Program-made: the position numbers and the translations under genes
Notes under the pieces: generated by a model
Told to the model about the DNA's origin: nothing
The model's database searches: none
What the model saw: only the letters and a program-made list of their open reading frames with translations
Source of the DNA: Archangium sp.
GTDB lineage: Bacteria > Myxococcota > Myxococcia > Myxococcales > Myxococcaceae
Reading direction: 5' to 3'
Assembly: GCA_030681645.1 (NCBI GenBank)
Contig: JAUXRX010000015.1
Coordinates: forward strand, 248,001 to 312,000
DNA: 64,000 nucleotides
Shown here: piece after piece, positions 33,736 to 45,501 of the stretch
Layout: every line of letters begins with the position of its first letter
How positions within the stretch are numbered: position 1 is the stretch's first letter

Positions 33736-35121
33736 TCAGACCGCGAAGACGGTCGAGAACCCGTAGTCCGGCGGGGGGTCGGTCATCACCAGGCCCTCTG
33801 CATCGGGCGCGTGCCGCGCGGCCGCGCCCCCGAAGACGCCGTCGTAGATGAACGAGGACAGCTCGACCCGGCTCTCCACGAACTCGAGGTGCTTCTCGTC
33901 GATGAACACGGGAATGCGCGCCTTCGGCATCGAGACGTACTCCTGGGCCACGTAGCCGTCTTCGCCCGTCGCCACCCGCGCCACCTCGCGCCACAGCGCC
34001 GCGTCGCGCGCGATGCCGATGTGCGTGTCCTTGCCGTCGAACGCGCGCTTCATCACCCAGCGTTCCTTCGCGCGGGTGTAGCGGCCGGGCGCCTGGCCCC
34101 GCGGGAAGTGCGTGGGCGCGATCTCGAAGCGATACCCGTCGGCGCTCCGGTTCTTGAAGTGCGGCTCGAGCTCGTGCAGCAGCGGCAGCACGCCCTTGTC
34201 CATCAACGTCGCGGCGAGCGGCTTGACGATCGCCACGTCGCCGATGCGCGAGCCCCGCAGGTGCGCGAGCCGGCCACCCTTGCGCAGCAGCTCGGGCTCA
34301 TCGAGGAACGACGAGCCGATGGTCACCAGCATCACCAGGTCAGGCCGCCGCGCGTCGCCGGTGATGCGCGGGTTGCCGTCGCGGCCCACCACCAGCTGCT
34401 CCTCGGTGACGATGCGGCTGTCGACGCCCAGCCGGTACAGCTCGCGCTGCACGTAGTCGAACTGGTCCTCGACGCGCTTCGGGTAACTCAAGATGACGTC
34501 CCACTCGCGGTGATGCGCCAGCAACGCCACGAAGGGCTTCGCCGAGGGCCGCATCGCGCGGCGCATCGCGTTCAGGTAGCGCGGCAGCGGGCGGTGATGA
34601 AAGCGCTCGACGTCGATGCCCAGCTTCTCGAGCAGCGGGTGCTCTCGCCAATAGTCCGCGACCACCTCGGTGTAACCGCAGCTCACCGCGATGCCGTTGC
34701 CGAAGTTCAACTCGGACAACACGAAACGATCCTCGAAGAGGAACCCGTCGGGCCGCAGGTGCGAGAGCCACTCGTGCGAGTCGAGGCCAGCCGCCACGTC
34801 GACCGCGTCTTCGAAGCCGGGCGACAGCGGCAGCACCTTCGACAGCGCGCCCCGCTTCGACGCGAGCTGGCGGAGGCGTGCCCGCAGCTCCACCAGCCTT
34901 GCGTGCAGCGAGCTGGCGAGGAACTCGAGGCGGGCGGCGGGCACGAAGAGGGGACGCAGCGCCCAGCCCGAACCGCGAATGGTGGTGATGCCCCACTGCT
35001 TCCACCGCTCGTGAAAGCGATGGGTGAAGTCGCGCACCTCGCTGACGTTGCGTTTGAGGGCAGCGTCGACGAGGCGCGTGAGGTGCGAATCGATGGGGAC
35101 GCGTCTGGAGAGACGCTTCAC
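33736..35121 (-). CDS. Circularly permuted ATP-grasp ligase (second)
   Basis: The 461-residue protein starts at GTG 35121, 1 bp after the stop of the small peptide gene. The N-terminal half contains [20 protein letters not shown], in the position of the E-x-N motif that binds metal-ATP in glutathionylspermidine-synthase-like ATP-grasps. The C-terminal half has [20 protein letters not shown], then [11 protein letters not shown], which matches the Lys and Gly-rich loop of the permuted fold. Such enzymes join a carboxylate to an amine via acyl phosphate. It is a distant paralog of the product of 35311-36513. The small peptide between them is the obvious candidate substrate, but that is an inference. 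Confidence 0.8.
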   Translation of the reverse strand: MKRLSRRVPIDSHLTRLVDAALKRNVSEVRDFTHRFHERWKQWGITTIRGSGWALRPLFVPAARLEFLASSLHARLVELRARLRQLASKRGALSKVLPLSPGFEDAVDVAAGLDSHEWLSHLRPDGFLFEDRFVLSELNFGNGIAVSCGYTEVVADYWREHPLLEKLGIDVERFHHRPLPRYLNAMRRAMRPSAKPFVALLAHHREWDVILSYPKRVEDQFDYVQRELYRLGVDSRIVTEEQLVVGRDGNPRITGDARRPDLVMLVTIGSSFLDEPELLRKGGRLAHLRGSRIGDVAIVKPLAATLMDKGVLPLLHELEPHFKNRSADGYRFEIAPTHFPRGQAPGRYTRAKERWVMKRAFDGKDTHIGIARDAALWREVARVATGEDGYVAQEYVSMPKARIPVFIDEKHLEFVESRVELSSFIYDGVFGGAAARHAPDAEGLVMTDPPPDYGFSTVFAV

Positions 35122-35122
35122 C

Positions 35123-35275
35123 TCACTCGACCGGCTTGCGGCCCGGCTTGCTCGTTCCCGGCTTCCACCCGTCGCTCTTGCCCGGCTTGGCAGGGGTCGC
35201 CGGCTTCTTCGGCTTCGCGCCCGGCTTCGTGGGCGTCGTCTTCGGCATGGTGGGCGGCCTGGAAATCTTGGGCAT
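35123..35275 (-). CDS. 50-residue Lys/Pro-rich peptide, candidate substrate
   Basis: This small gene lies between two ATP-grasp genes. ATG 35275 has a good ribosome-binding site (AGGAG, 5 bp away), and the stop is 1 bp before the next start, which supports real translation. The peptide has no Cys and only one aromatic residue, Trp37. It begins MPKISRPPTMPKTTPTKPGA, carries repeated KPG and PKKPATPAKPG units, and ends SKPGRKPVE. The high Lys/Pro/Thr content suggests an unfolded chain. The C-terminal Glu, the Lys residues or the Ser/Thr residues could be modified by the flanking ATP-grasp enzymes or by the LanB-like protein nearby. It may be a RiPP-like precursor or scaffold peptide, or a small DNA-binding-like basic protein. 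Confidence 0.65.
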   Translation of the reverse strand: MPKISRPPTMPKTTPTKPGAKPKKPATPAKPGKSDGWKPGTSKPGRKPVE

Positions 35276-35310
35276 GGCGTTCTCCTGAAGGGGCAACCGA
35301 CGGGGTGGAT

Positions 35311-36513
35311 CTAGCTGAAAGGGGGGCGGAAGAACACCGGGGCCAGGCCGCCGCCCTGGTGCACGTTGACCACGGGTTGAGGGGCCGCGCGGCTGTAGGC
35401 GCCCGTCAGGGCGGGCACACCCCGCACCGGCTGGAACCACAGGCTGTGCACCACGTAGGCCTCCCGGGTGCCGTCGAACATCTCCACCTGCTCCCGGGGA
35501 AGCGGGTGGTACCGCTGCGCCACGTAGTGCCCGGGCTTGCGCAGCGCCTCGTCGAGCGCGGTGTCCCACGCGGCGGCGGTGACGAAGGGACCCATGGTGA
35601 TCCCGAAGCCTCCGTAACCATCGGCCGGCTTGAGCACGGTCTGCTCGCGCGCCCCCCGGAGGAAGTCGACCAGGTCGACCTCGCGCCCCTCCCAATCCAC
35701 CCGGCGCTCGCGCACCACCCGCGTGCAGGGCACGTGCGCGCGCAGCACCTCCGCCAGCTCGGGGCTCCAGCGACCGGGCGTGGACAGCGGCTCGAGCAGC
35801 GCCTTGTCGTCGGCCAGCCCTGCCACGAAGGGGTTCATCACCACCACCGCTTCGGCGCGCGCGGCGGCGACGAGCGCGGCACCACCCGGCGCGAACTCAC
35901 CGGTGAAGAGCTCTTCGAAGGCATCACGGAAGACGGCGTCGACCGGCTCACCACGCGCGAGCAACGCCCGCCCGTCGAAGTGGAGTTCGCGGGGATCGAC
36001 CACCGTCGAGGACCAGCCATGCTGCGCGTAGTGCTCGGCGAGCAGGCGGTGATCGCTCTCCACGACCGAACCCCTGGCCACCACGAAGGCCATGCGCCGC
36101 CCGGGGGTGAGCGCCTCGAGCGCGAGGCGGTGCGCCGGCAGGAGGGTCGGCTCTTCCCCGAAGAGAACAGCCAGCTCGTCTCGCCAACCCATCGCGGAAG
36201 GATCGCCCGCCTGCACCTCGAGGAGCTGGAACGCTGCGGGCGCGTCGTGAGGGCACACCACGTCGAGGCGGGTGAAGCCGAGCCCCCGGCCCTCGACCAG
36301 CTCGCGCTGCACCACCTCACGAAGACCTGGTGGCTCGTCGAGCCCCGCGGTGAGCGAGGCATGGGGAAGCAGCGACGAGAGCGCCTTGAGCACGCTCGCC
36401 CCGGCGGCCGCGAAGCGATCGCGGTGCGGAAGCGTGGAGGGCGCAGCGAGCGGACGCAGCGGGTGCACCCGGCCGGAGCGCACCAACGCCTGCAACCGTT
36501 CGAGCACGGTCAC
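35311..36513 (-). CDS. Circularly permuted ATP-grasp ligase (first)
   Basis: The 400-residue protein starts at GTG 36513, overlapping the stop of the alpha-oxoamine synthase gene by 4 bp. It contains FQLLEVQAGDPSAMGW in the metal-ATP motif position, and VLKPADGYGGFGITMGPF, then HYVAQRYHPLP, the Lys/Gly-rich loop of the permuted ATP-grasp fold. It ends VVNVHQGGGLAPVFF, a family ending. It likely forms an amide bond using ATP. Compared with its paralog at 33736-35121, only short motifs are shared, so the two probably have distinct substrates. Gene order (synthase, ligase, peptide, ligase) is tight, with gaps of 0 to 35 bp. Confidence 0.85.
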   Translation of the reverse strand: MTVLERLQALVRSGRVHPLRPLAAPSTLPHRDRFAAAGASVLKALSSLLPHASLTAGLDEPPGLREVVQRELVEGRGLGFTRLDVVCPHDAPAAFQLLEVQAGDPSAMGWRDELAVLFGEEPTLLPAHRLALEALTPGRRMAFVVARGSVVESDHRLLAEHYAQHGWSSTVVDPRELHFDGRALLARGEPVDAVFRDAFEELFTGEFAPGGAALVAAARAEAVVVMNPFVAGLADDKALLEPLSTPGRWSPELAEVLRAHVPCTRVVRERRVDWEGREVDLVDFLRGAREQTVLKPADGYGGFGITMGPFVTAAAWDTALDEALRKPGHYVAQRYHPLPREQVEMFDGTREAYVVHSLWFQPVRGVPALTGAYSRAAPQPVVNVHQGGGLAPVFFRPPFS

Positions 36514-37727
36514 GCCACGGCCCCGAGCTCACGCAGGCCGGTCACCAGCGCGGTGATGTCCTGGTCGGTGTGGCCCACCCCCAGGCAGATGCGCAGCATG
36601 GCGTTGCCCCGGGCGACGATGGGGAAGAACGTGACCGAGACGAAGTGGCCGCGCGCCTTGAGCGCGTCGCCCAGCTCGATGGCGCGCCGCTCGTCTCCCA
36701 CCTCGACCATGCGAATGGGGCTGAAGGGCAGCTCGCGCCCGACGAGGCGATCGTAGAGCGCGACCCTGCGGCGCAGCTCACCCTGCAGCCGCTTCACCTC
36801 ACCGTTGCGGTGCAGCTCGAGCGAGGCGAGGCCCGCCCCCACCACCGAGAAGTCGAGCGGCGCCGAGAACGCGTAGGTCATGCCGAAGGTGCGCACGCGG
36901 CGCTCGGCCTCACGATCGGGCACGATCACGCCACCGCCGTTGCAGCCGAAGCCCTTGCTCAGGCTGAAGGTGATGAAGACGTTCTCGGGCAGCTTGCCGC
37001 CGAGCGCCGCGAGCACCGTGCCCTCGCCGTGATTTCCGTAGATCGACGTGCCGTGCGCGTCGTCGATGTAGAGCGAGAACTCGGCCCGCTTCGCCAACGC
37101 GAGCACCTCGTCGATCGGGCACACGCCCCCCATCGAGTACACGCCGTCGGCCACGTAGATGACCGCGTCACCGCGCGCGTGGGCGACCTTCGCCGCCTTC
37201 TCGAGCGCCTCGAGGTCGTTGTGGGGCAACACCTCGACGCGGTGCTCGGCCGCGAGCACGGGGCGGAGGAACTGCATCGAGGCGTGGGCCAGCTTGTCGT
37301 ACAGGAAGGTGACGTTGCCGCTGCGCGCCGACAGGTCCATCGACGGGAGCAGCGGCATCGTCGACATGTGCGTCGTCGTCACCGAGGGGAAGGTGATGGC
37401 GCGGCCGCCCCAGAGGGTGGAGAGGCCCTCTTCGAGCTCTTCCAGGGGGCCGATGCTGAACCGGCTGCGCGCGCAGCACAGGTGCACGCCCCACTCGGCC
37501 ATGATCGCCTGGCTCCTGGCGATCACGTCCTGCCTGGTGTCGATCGCCAGGTAGCTGCAGTTGATGAACTCGGTCACCCAGGACTCCGGGGCAATCGCCA
37601 CTCTGCGGCCGTCGCGGCCCCGCAGGGTCACCTGCATCAACCCGCGGCGCAGCGCTTCCGCGTAGTTGTCCTGCGCGAGCAACTGCATCGCAGAGGTGTT
37701 GCGGAGCTTGGCAGACGGCTCAGACAT
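36510..37727 (-). CDS. Alpha-oxoamine synthase-family PLP enzyme
   Basis: From ATG 37727 the product has 405 residues. It is a fold-type I PLP enzyme of the 2-amino-3-ketobutyrate ligase, serine palmitoyltransferase, BioF and CqsA family. Visible motifs are FINCSYLAIDTRQDV, the Gly-rich SRFSIGPLEELEE, DDAHGTSIYGNHGEGT (cofactor Asp) and FSLSKGFGCNGGGV with the Schiff-base Lys. Family members condense an amino acid with an acyl-CoA or acyl-carrier thioester and lose CO2. Which acyl donor is used cannot be read from sequence. As the first gene of the ATP-grasp/peptide operon it may supply an amino-ketone building block that the ligases attach. It diverges from the DUF4142 gene. Confidence 0.88.
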   Translation of the reverse strand: MSEPSAKLRNTSAMQLLAQDNYAEALRRGLMQVTLRGRDGRRVAIAPESWVTEFINCSYLAIDTRQDVIARSQAIMAEWGVHLCCARSRFSIGPLEELEEGLSTLWGGRAITFPSVTTTHMSTMPLLPSMDLSARSGNVTFLYDKLAHASMQFLRPVLAAEHRVEVLPHNDLEALEKAAKVAHARGDAVIYVADGVYSMGGVCPIDEVLALAKRAEFSLYIDDAHGTSIYGNHGEGTVLAALGGKLPENVFITFSLSKGFGCNGGGVIVPDREAERRVRTFGMTYAFSAPLDFSVVGAGLASLELHRNGEVKRLQGELRRRVALYDRLVGRELPFSPIRMVEVGDERRAIELGDALKARGHFVSVTFFPIVARGNAMLRICLGVGHTDQDITALVTGLRELGAVA

Positions 37728-37912
37728 GGCGGACCACGGATTGAGGACCCCGGGGGTAGGGTCCCTGCGCAAGGCGCGCCTCACTTTCTAGCACCCGGGC
37801 CCGGGGCCGCCGCTCCCTCAAACTGATGCAGGCGACGCGTCAATGTGACGGCTCGAGTGGGTGGCCCCGAGCGCGCCGGGCTGGGTCTGGAGTTGCAACG
37901 GCTCGGCTGGCC

Positions 37913-38416
37913 ATGAGATCGCTCCAACTCGCCGCGTCGCTCCTCAGCCTCACCGCCTGGGCCCAGCCCGCGCTCAGCCCGGCCGATCGGACCTTCGTCA
38001 CCACCGCGGCCAACGAGGGCCTGGCGGCGGTCGAGCTGGGCCGGCTGGCGATGAACCTGGGCCTCAACAAGGAGGTGAGGGACGCCGGCGCACGCCTCGT
38101 CGCCGATCACGAGAAGGCCAACGAAGCCCTGCAGAAGGCCGTGACGCCCTGGTCGATGGTCCTGCCCGGGAAGACCGACGAGGCCCACCAGCGCCAGCTC
38201 GACATGCTGGCGCAGTTGATGGGGTCCGACTTCGACAGCACCTTCTCGAAGCACCTGCTCGTGGGCCACCAGCGCACGGTCCAGCTCTTCAGGGACCAGG
38301 CGAAGACCGGGCAGGTCAGGGCGCTGCGGGCCTTCGCGGCCGACACGCTGCCCATGCTCGAGCGGCACCTCAAGTTCGCGAAGGAGCTCGCCCGCGGGAG
38401 ATCTGCGGCGCTGTGA
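37913..38416 (+). CDS. DUF4142-family periplasmic protein
   Basis: The product has 167 residues from ATG 37913. A signal peptide (SLQLAASLLSLTAWAQPAL) precedes a ferritin-like helical bundle typical of DUF4142. Its signature stretches are DRTFVTTAANEGLAAVELGR, LNKEVRDAGARLVADHEKAN, a central DFDSTFSKHLLVGHQRTVQLF and LPMLERHLKFAKELA. The family is common in the periplasm of Proteobacteria and Myxococcota; its function is not established, although metal or stress roles are often suggested. The gene is not obviously linked to its neighbours. It shares 185 bp of upstream DNA with the divergent PLP enzyme gene, where a GGACCC...GGGTCC palindrome is visible. Confidence 0.87.
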   Translation: MRSLQLAASLLSLTAWAQPALSPADRTFVTTAANEGLAAVELGRLAMNLGLNKEVRDAGARLVADHEKANEALQKAVTPWSMVLPGKTDEAHQRQLDMLAQLMGSDFDSTFSKHLLVGHQRTVQLFRDQAKTGQVRALRAFAADTLPMLERHLKFAKELARGRSAAL

Positions 38417-38473
38417 CGAGCTCGACGCCCGGGGCGCTGGCTTTCAGGAGCGCTGGCAGGGTAGGCGGAGAAC

Positions 38474-39226
38474 ATGATGCGTGCGCTCCCATGGCTGGTT
38501 CTGTGCTCCAGCGGCTGCGCGATGATGCTGCCGGCGGTCAACCCGATGGTCTCGGTGGACGACGACTTCAAGGGCAAGGCGAAGTGCCTGGTGGTCTTCC
38601 TGCCCGGGGTCGGGGACATCGCCACCGACTTCGAAGACAAGGGCTTCGTCGACGCGATGCGCGACCGCCGCCTCTCCGTCGACGTGGTCTCGGCGCAGGC
38701 GACCCTCGCGTACTACGCGAACGGCACGATGGTGAAGCGGCTGGGCGAAGACGTGCTCGAGCCCACCAGGACCAGCCACTACCGCCAGACCTGGCTCATC
38801 GGCCTCTCGATGGGCGGCCTGGGCACGCTGCTCTACGCGCACGATCACCCGAACCAGATCACCGGCGTGCTCGCGCTCGCGCCCTTCCTCGGCACCCACC
38901 CCGTCGCGGCGAAGATCCGCGCAGAGGGCGGGCTGGCCCAATGGAAGGCGCCGGAGAAGGTGGTGGTCGCCGACGAGGACAGCACCATCCTCGAGCTCTG
39001 GCGCTGGCTGCAGGCGCTGACGTCGGGCCGAGAGCGCGGGCCCCGGCTGTACCTGGGGTGGGGCACGGAAGACACGATGCTCAGTGAGTCGAACGAGGTG
39101 CTCGCCACCGCGCTGCCCATGCGCCGCAAGTTCCCGGTCCCCGGCGGCCACAAGTGGACCACCTGGAAGCAGGCGCTCGATCAGTTCCTCGACGACTCCG
39201 ACTTCCGGCAGGGCTGCGGGCGCTGA
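38474..39226 (+). CDS. Lipoprotein alpha/beta hydrolase
   Basis: The 250-residue protein has a lipobox (LVLCSSGCAMM) and then an alpha/beta hydrolase fold. An early strand is CLVVFLPGVGD. The nucleophile elbow is GLSMGG (Ser near residue 115). An acid-residue strand, LYLGWGTEDTML, and the His near GGHKWTTW complete the triad. It should act on esters or thioesters at the membrane surface, substrate unknown. ATG 38474 follows a GGCGGAG ribosome-binding site. The gene stands alone, 57 bp after DUF4142 and 157 bp before the GlsB-like gene; a shared transcript with DUF4142 is possible. Confidence 0.85.
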   Translation: MMRALPWLVLCSSGCAMMLPAVNPMVSVDDDFKGKAKCLVVFLPGVGDIATDFEDKGFVDAMRDRRLSVDVVSAQATLAYYANGTMVKRLGEDVLEPTRTSHYRQTWLIGLSMGGLGTLLYAHDHPNQITGVLALAPFLGTHPVAAKIRAEGGLAQWKAPEKVVVADEDSTILELWRWLQALTSGRERGPRLYLGWGTEDTMLSESNEVLATALPMRRKFPVPGGHKWTTWKQALDQFLDDSDFRQGCGR

Positions 39227-39383
39227 CCGCCCTGCGCCCGTCGAAGTGATGGAGCGAGCCTTCATCTTGAACGGCCAGCCGGCGTCCGCGCGCAGCCAAG
39301 CCCGTGCGGTTGTTCGCATCGGGCGGCTGGCGCGAATGCTGCGTTGAGGTGCAGCGCTCCCACCCTCACCACCTCGAGACCCC

Positions 39384-39656
39384 ATGAACCCCGCCTACGG
39401 AATCTTCGCCTGGATGATCATCGGTGGTCTGGCCGGCTGGGTCGGCAGCATGATCATGAGGGTCAACGCGCGCATGGGGCTGATCACCAACATCGCCGTC
39501 GGCATCGTCGGCGGGGTGCTCGGTGGCTACATCACCCGGACCTTCTTCGGCGACCGGCTGGGGAACAACGGACTGGTCGCCAGCTTCGCGGTCGCGCTGC
39601 TGGGCGCATGCATCGTCATCGGCCTGCTGAAGCTGGTCGCCGGCCGGGGCCGCTGA
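39384..39656 (+). CDS. GlsB/YeaQ/YmgE-family small membrane protein
   Basis: The 90-residue protein has three hydrophobic helices rich in Gly. They are MIIGGLAGWVGSMIM, LITNIAVGIVGGVLGGYI and VASFAVALLGACIVIGLL, with the conserved phrase NIAVGIVGGVLGG of the transglycosylase-associated (GlsB/YeaQ) family. Members are small inner-membrane proteins induced by stress in many bacteria; their exact function is unknown. Length matches the family (80-95 residues). No clear operon partner is present; the following membrane-VCBS gene starts 48 bp downstream. Confidence 0.92.
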   Translation: MNPAYGIFAWMIIGGLAGWVGSMIMRVNARMGLITNIAVGIVGGVLGGYITRTFFGDRLGNNGLVASFAVALLGACIVIGLLKLVAGRGR

Positions 39657-39704
39657 CGGTTCCGGAGCAGCGCGAGGGAGCCCGCTATCGGGTATGAGAG
39701 GGCG

Positions 39705-42493
<2,789 letters not shown>

Positions 42494-42497
<4 letters not shown>

Positions 42498-43588
42498 AAC
42501 AGGTCCTCGTCATTCTCGGCGTGCTGGCGATCTCCGCCTCGTTCATCGCCCTGCTCTCCATCAAGCGCGCGTTGCACGAGCCCGCGGAGGCGGAGGACTA
42601 CGCGCACCTCCCGAAGTCAGAGAGCCCGCCCGCGCTCTTCGCCTCGCCTGACTTCTCCTTCAGAGACCACACCGGCCAGACCGTGACGAAGGCCTCGCTC
42701 GGCGGCCAGCCGTACGTGGCGAACTTCATCTTCACCACCTGCCGCACGGTGTGCCCGCTGCTCACCGCGAAGATGGTGCGGCTGCAGCGCGAGCTGCCGG
42801 GCCTGCCGGTGCGCTTCGTGAGCTTCTCGGTCGATCCCGAGCACGACACCATCGAGGCGCTCGCGGCCTACGCGAAGCAGTGGAACCCCGATGAAGTGCG
42901 CTGGTCGTTGATGGAGACCACCCCGCCCGGCCTCGCCGACCTGGCGAAGGGCTTTCACGTCACCGCCGATCGCACCGACGGCGGGCTCGACGCGGTGATG
43001 CACAGCGCAGTGTTCGTGCTGGTGGACCAGTACGGGGTGGTGCGAGGCGTCTTCAACTCGGAGGAGTCGGACGACTTCAAGGCGCTCATGCGCGACGTGC
43101 GAACCCTGGTGGGGAGCAAGGCGCCCGAGCCGCGCCCCACGCGCTCGGGCGAGGTGCTCTTTCACGAGCTGTCCTGCGCGAACTGTCACGAGCGGCCTGA
43201 GCTCGCCCCTCCGCTCGGAGGGCTGCTGGGCCAGCGCCGCGAGCTCGAGACGCGGCTGCTGGTGATCGCCGACGAGGCGTACCTCAAGGAGTCCATCGTC
43301 GCGCCCGTGGCCAAGCGCGTGGCCGGCTACCCCCTGATGATGCCGTCGTACGCGGGCCACCTCTCGATGGACGAGCTCGACGCGCTGGTGAAGTATGTCG
43401 TGGCCCTCCCGCCCCCCGCTGCCCCGTCGCCCGGCGTGGAGGTCGCCATCGATCCCGTGTGTCACATGAAGGTCCGGGTGACGCCGAACGCCCTGCGCGT
43501 GCAACCGGATGGAGGCGAGCCGCACTACTTCTGTTCGGAGTGGTGCAGGGCGCGCTTCAGCGAAAATCCCGATGCCTATCGCCATTGA
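42494..43588 (+). CDS. SCO - cytochrome c - YHS fusion protein
   Basis: The 364-residue protein joins three parts. An N-terminal helix (residues 4-22) anchors it. Residues about 50-205 are a SCO1/SenC thioredoxin fold with the copper ligands CRTVC (Cys83, Cys87) and His170. Residues about 215-305 are a class I cytochrome c domain with haem motif CANCH (228-232) and a likely axial Met in LMMPSYAGH (near 282). Residues 320-363 are a YHS metal-binding domain (DPVCHMKV, then YFCSEWCRARFSENPDAY). SCO proteins load copper into oxidases or nitrous oxide reductase. The fusion suggests copper handling coupled to electron transfer. Translation is coupled to the upstream membrane-VCBS gene. Confidence 0.9.
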
Positions 43589-43625
43589 CGTAAGCCAGCG
43601 GGCGCGGCCGGGGTACGTTCCGCGC

Positions 43626-44177
43626 GTGGCCGACCTGACCTGGCAGGCGAGTGCGATGTACGTGACCTCCTTCGTGCAGGCCCTGAAGGAGATGGGCCAC
43701 CTGGCCGCCGTGACCGCGCGCCTCGAGCCCCGCGCCGCCGAGATGGTGAAGGCCCCGCACGCCCAGGGTTGGTGGGCGGGCGCGCAGCTGATCTCGCTGC
43801 TCGAGGCCGTGGAGGCCGAGGCGGGGCTCGCCGCGGTGAAGGAAGCTGGGCTGCGTGGCTCGCACCAACGCATGGGCCCGGTGGTGCGCCCGCTGGCCGG
43901 GGTGCTCCTCTCGCTCTCGAAGGTACCGGCGGCCGCCCTGCTCTCGCGCCTCGGGAACTTCGTGAGCGCCGGAGTGCGGGGCATCGACGCGCGCTTCGTG
44001 CCGGCTGAGGGGAAGCCGGGGGGCGTGGTCACCTTCACCTTTCCAGAGCCGGTGCCCACGGTGATGGCCGCGGTGTGGTTCGGGTTGTTCGACGTGGGCT
44101 TCACCCTGGCGAAGTCGGGCCGCGTGGTGAGCGAGCAGGTCTCTCCCACGGTGCACCGGTACGAGGTCACCTGGTGA
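43626..44177 (+). CDS. Uncharacterised protein, possible DUF2378 relative
   Basis: The product has 183 residues from GTG 43626; longer frames start within the SCO gene. It is helical with a beta ending (KPGGVVTFTFPEPVPTVMAA, then SPTVHRYEVTW). The general layout, a first helix WQASAMYVTSFVQALKEMG, a central RxxPLAGVLLSL-like stretch and a C-terminal HxYxVxW, resembles the DUF2378-like product of 49369-49920, which ends HTFRVEW. The resemblance is weak and is judged by eye. It lies 37 bp after the SCO fusion gene and may be in that operon. Its end overlaps the convergent UbiB-like gene by 11 bp. Confidence 0.65.
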   Translation: MADLTWQASAMYVTSFVQALKEMGHLAAVTARLEPRAAEMVKAPHAQGWWAGAQLISLLEAVEAEAGLAAVKEAGLRGSHQRMGPVVRPLAGVLLSLSKVPAAALLSRLGNFVSAGVRGIDARFVPAEGKPGGVVTFTFPEPVPTVMAAVWFGLFDVGFTLAKSGRVVSEQVSPTVHRYEVTW

Positions 44178-45453
44178 AGGTGGGCGTCGGCTGCAGCTCG
44201 AGCGCACCCCAGTCGCAGCACGCGCCCATGCGCGAGAGCACCGCGTAGAGCCCGAAGCGCAGCCGCAGCAGGAAGAGCAGGTGCGGCGGCAGGCCCAGCT
44301 TCAGCAGGGCGAACTTGTCCTTCATCATCTGCTTCGCCTCGAACGCGCCGTCGGCCGGCATCACCGAGGGGCCCGCCACCAGCATCGGGGCGAAGAAGCT
44401 GCGGGCGAAGCGGTCGAGGAGCACCGCCTGCTCGTCGGTCGAGACGCGGAAGCCGAACTGCTGCGCCGCCTTCATCATCGCGGGGCGATCGTGGGCCCGC
44501 AGCGCCGTCGCCATCGCGGCGAAGGCCTGCGTCTGTTCGCGCGTGTACCGGCGCACGCAGCCGAAGTCGTAGAGCACCACCCGTCCGTCACGGAACGCGT
44601 AGTTGCCCGGGTGTGGATCTCCGTGCAGCAGGCCCAACTCGTGAAAGCCCCGCACCGAGGCGCGAAACAGGGCGGCGCCCGCGCGATCGCGCTCGGCCTG
44701 TGAGGGGGCGCGCGCGAGGAAGACCTCGAGCGGGTCGCCCGGTTCCCAGCGGGTGGTGAGCACGGTGGTGCTCGACCAGGCGTCGATGACCTCGGGGACG
44801 ATCAAGGTGTCGTCGTGGGCGAGCCAGGCGAAGTACTCGCGCTGGTACGCGGCTTCCTGCACGAAGTCGCACTCGGCGAGCACGGCTGCGCGCACCTCCT
44901 CGGCCATGCCCTTCGCGTCGTGCGCGGCGCCGAGCAGCAGGGTGTTGGCCAGGCCCAGCCCGCCGAACGCGGTGGAGAAGTCGTTCTCGAGCGCGCGCTT
45001 GATGCCGGGGTGCAGCACCTTCACCGCGAGCGGCCCATGGCCTGCGAGCGTCGCGCGGTGCACCTGGCCGATGCTCGCCACCGAGAAGGGCTTCGGGTCC
45101 ATGCCCGCGAGCAGCACCTCGGCCCGGGGGCCGAACGCGTCGACGATCGTCTGCCGCACCGCCGTGGCTTCACTCGCCGGCGCGTGGCGCTGCAGCACCG
45201 AGAGCAGCGCGCGCGTCTCGGGCGGCAGCGACGGGTCGATGAAGCTCATGATCTGCCCCACCTTCATGCCCAGCCCCTTCAACTCGCCGAGGCGGCGGGT
45301 GAGCTTCTGCAGGGCCTCGAGGTCGACCTCCCCCTCGCGGCTCCCGAGCATGGTGCGCGCCAGCCCCACGGCCGACCTTCCCGTGTTGAACAGGCGCCCC
45401 AGCCGGGACGTGGACACCGCCTTCTCGCCCTCCATCAGGTCCTTCGGAGCCAT
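44167..45453 (-). CDS. UbiB/ABC1-family atypical kinase
   Basis: The 428-residue protein has the ABC1 hallmarks. They are the KxGQ motif (LKGLGMKVGQIMSFID, near residues 58-73), the Ala-rich loop SIGQVHRATL, the invariant Lys in LAVKVLHPG, the catalytic ELGLLHGDPHPGNYAF and VVLYDFGCVRRY. Members bind ATP and support ubiquinone or other isoprenoid lipid handling in membranes. There are no clear transmembrane helices near the C-terminus, although LLFLLRLRFGLYAVL is hydrophobic. A strong AAGGAGG site precedes ATG 45453. The gene diverges from a TetR regulator across a 48-bp gap containing an operator-like palindrome, so TetR control is likely. Confidence 0.9.
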   Translation of the reverse strand: MAPKDLMEGEKAVSTSRLGRLFNTGRSAVGLARTMLGSREGEVDLEALQKLTRRLGELKGLGMKVGQIMSFIDPSLPPETRALLSVLQRHAPASEATAVRQTIVDAFGPRAEVLLAGMDPKPFSVASIGQVHRATLAGHGPLAVKVLHPGIKRALENDFSTAFGGLGLANTLLLGAAHDAKGMAEEVRAAVLAECDFVQEAAYQREYFAWLAHDDTLIVPEVIDAWSSTTVLTTRWEPGDPLEVFLARAPSQAERDRAGAALFRASVRGFHELGLLHGDPHPGNYAFRDGRVVLYDFGCVRRYTREQTQAFAAMATALRAHDRPAMMKAAQQFGFRVSTDEQAVLLDRFARSFFAPMLVAGPSVMPADGAFEAKQMMKDKFALLKLGLPPHLLFLLRLRFGLYAVLSRMGACCDWGALELQPTPTFTR

Positions 45454-45479
45454 CCGCCCACCTCCTTGTGAGAGCCGCC

Positions 45480-45500
45480 ATCAATTGATAGTCACTCTCA
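45480..45500. promoter_or_regulatory. Operator-like palindromes between UbiB-like and TetR genes
   Basis: TGATAGTCACTCTCA (45486-45500) is a 15-bp palindrome with 12 of 14 matching arm positions. It overlaps ATCAATTGAT (45480-45489), a perfect 10-bp palindrome. They end 1 bp before the TetR start codon, in a 48-bp divergent gap. A TetR dimer bound here would block both genes. Confidence 0.6.
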
Positions 45501-45501
45501 T

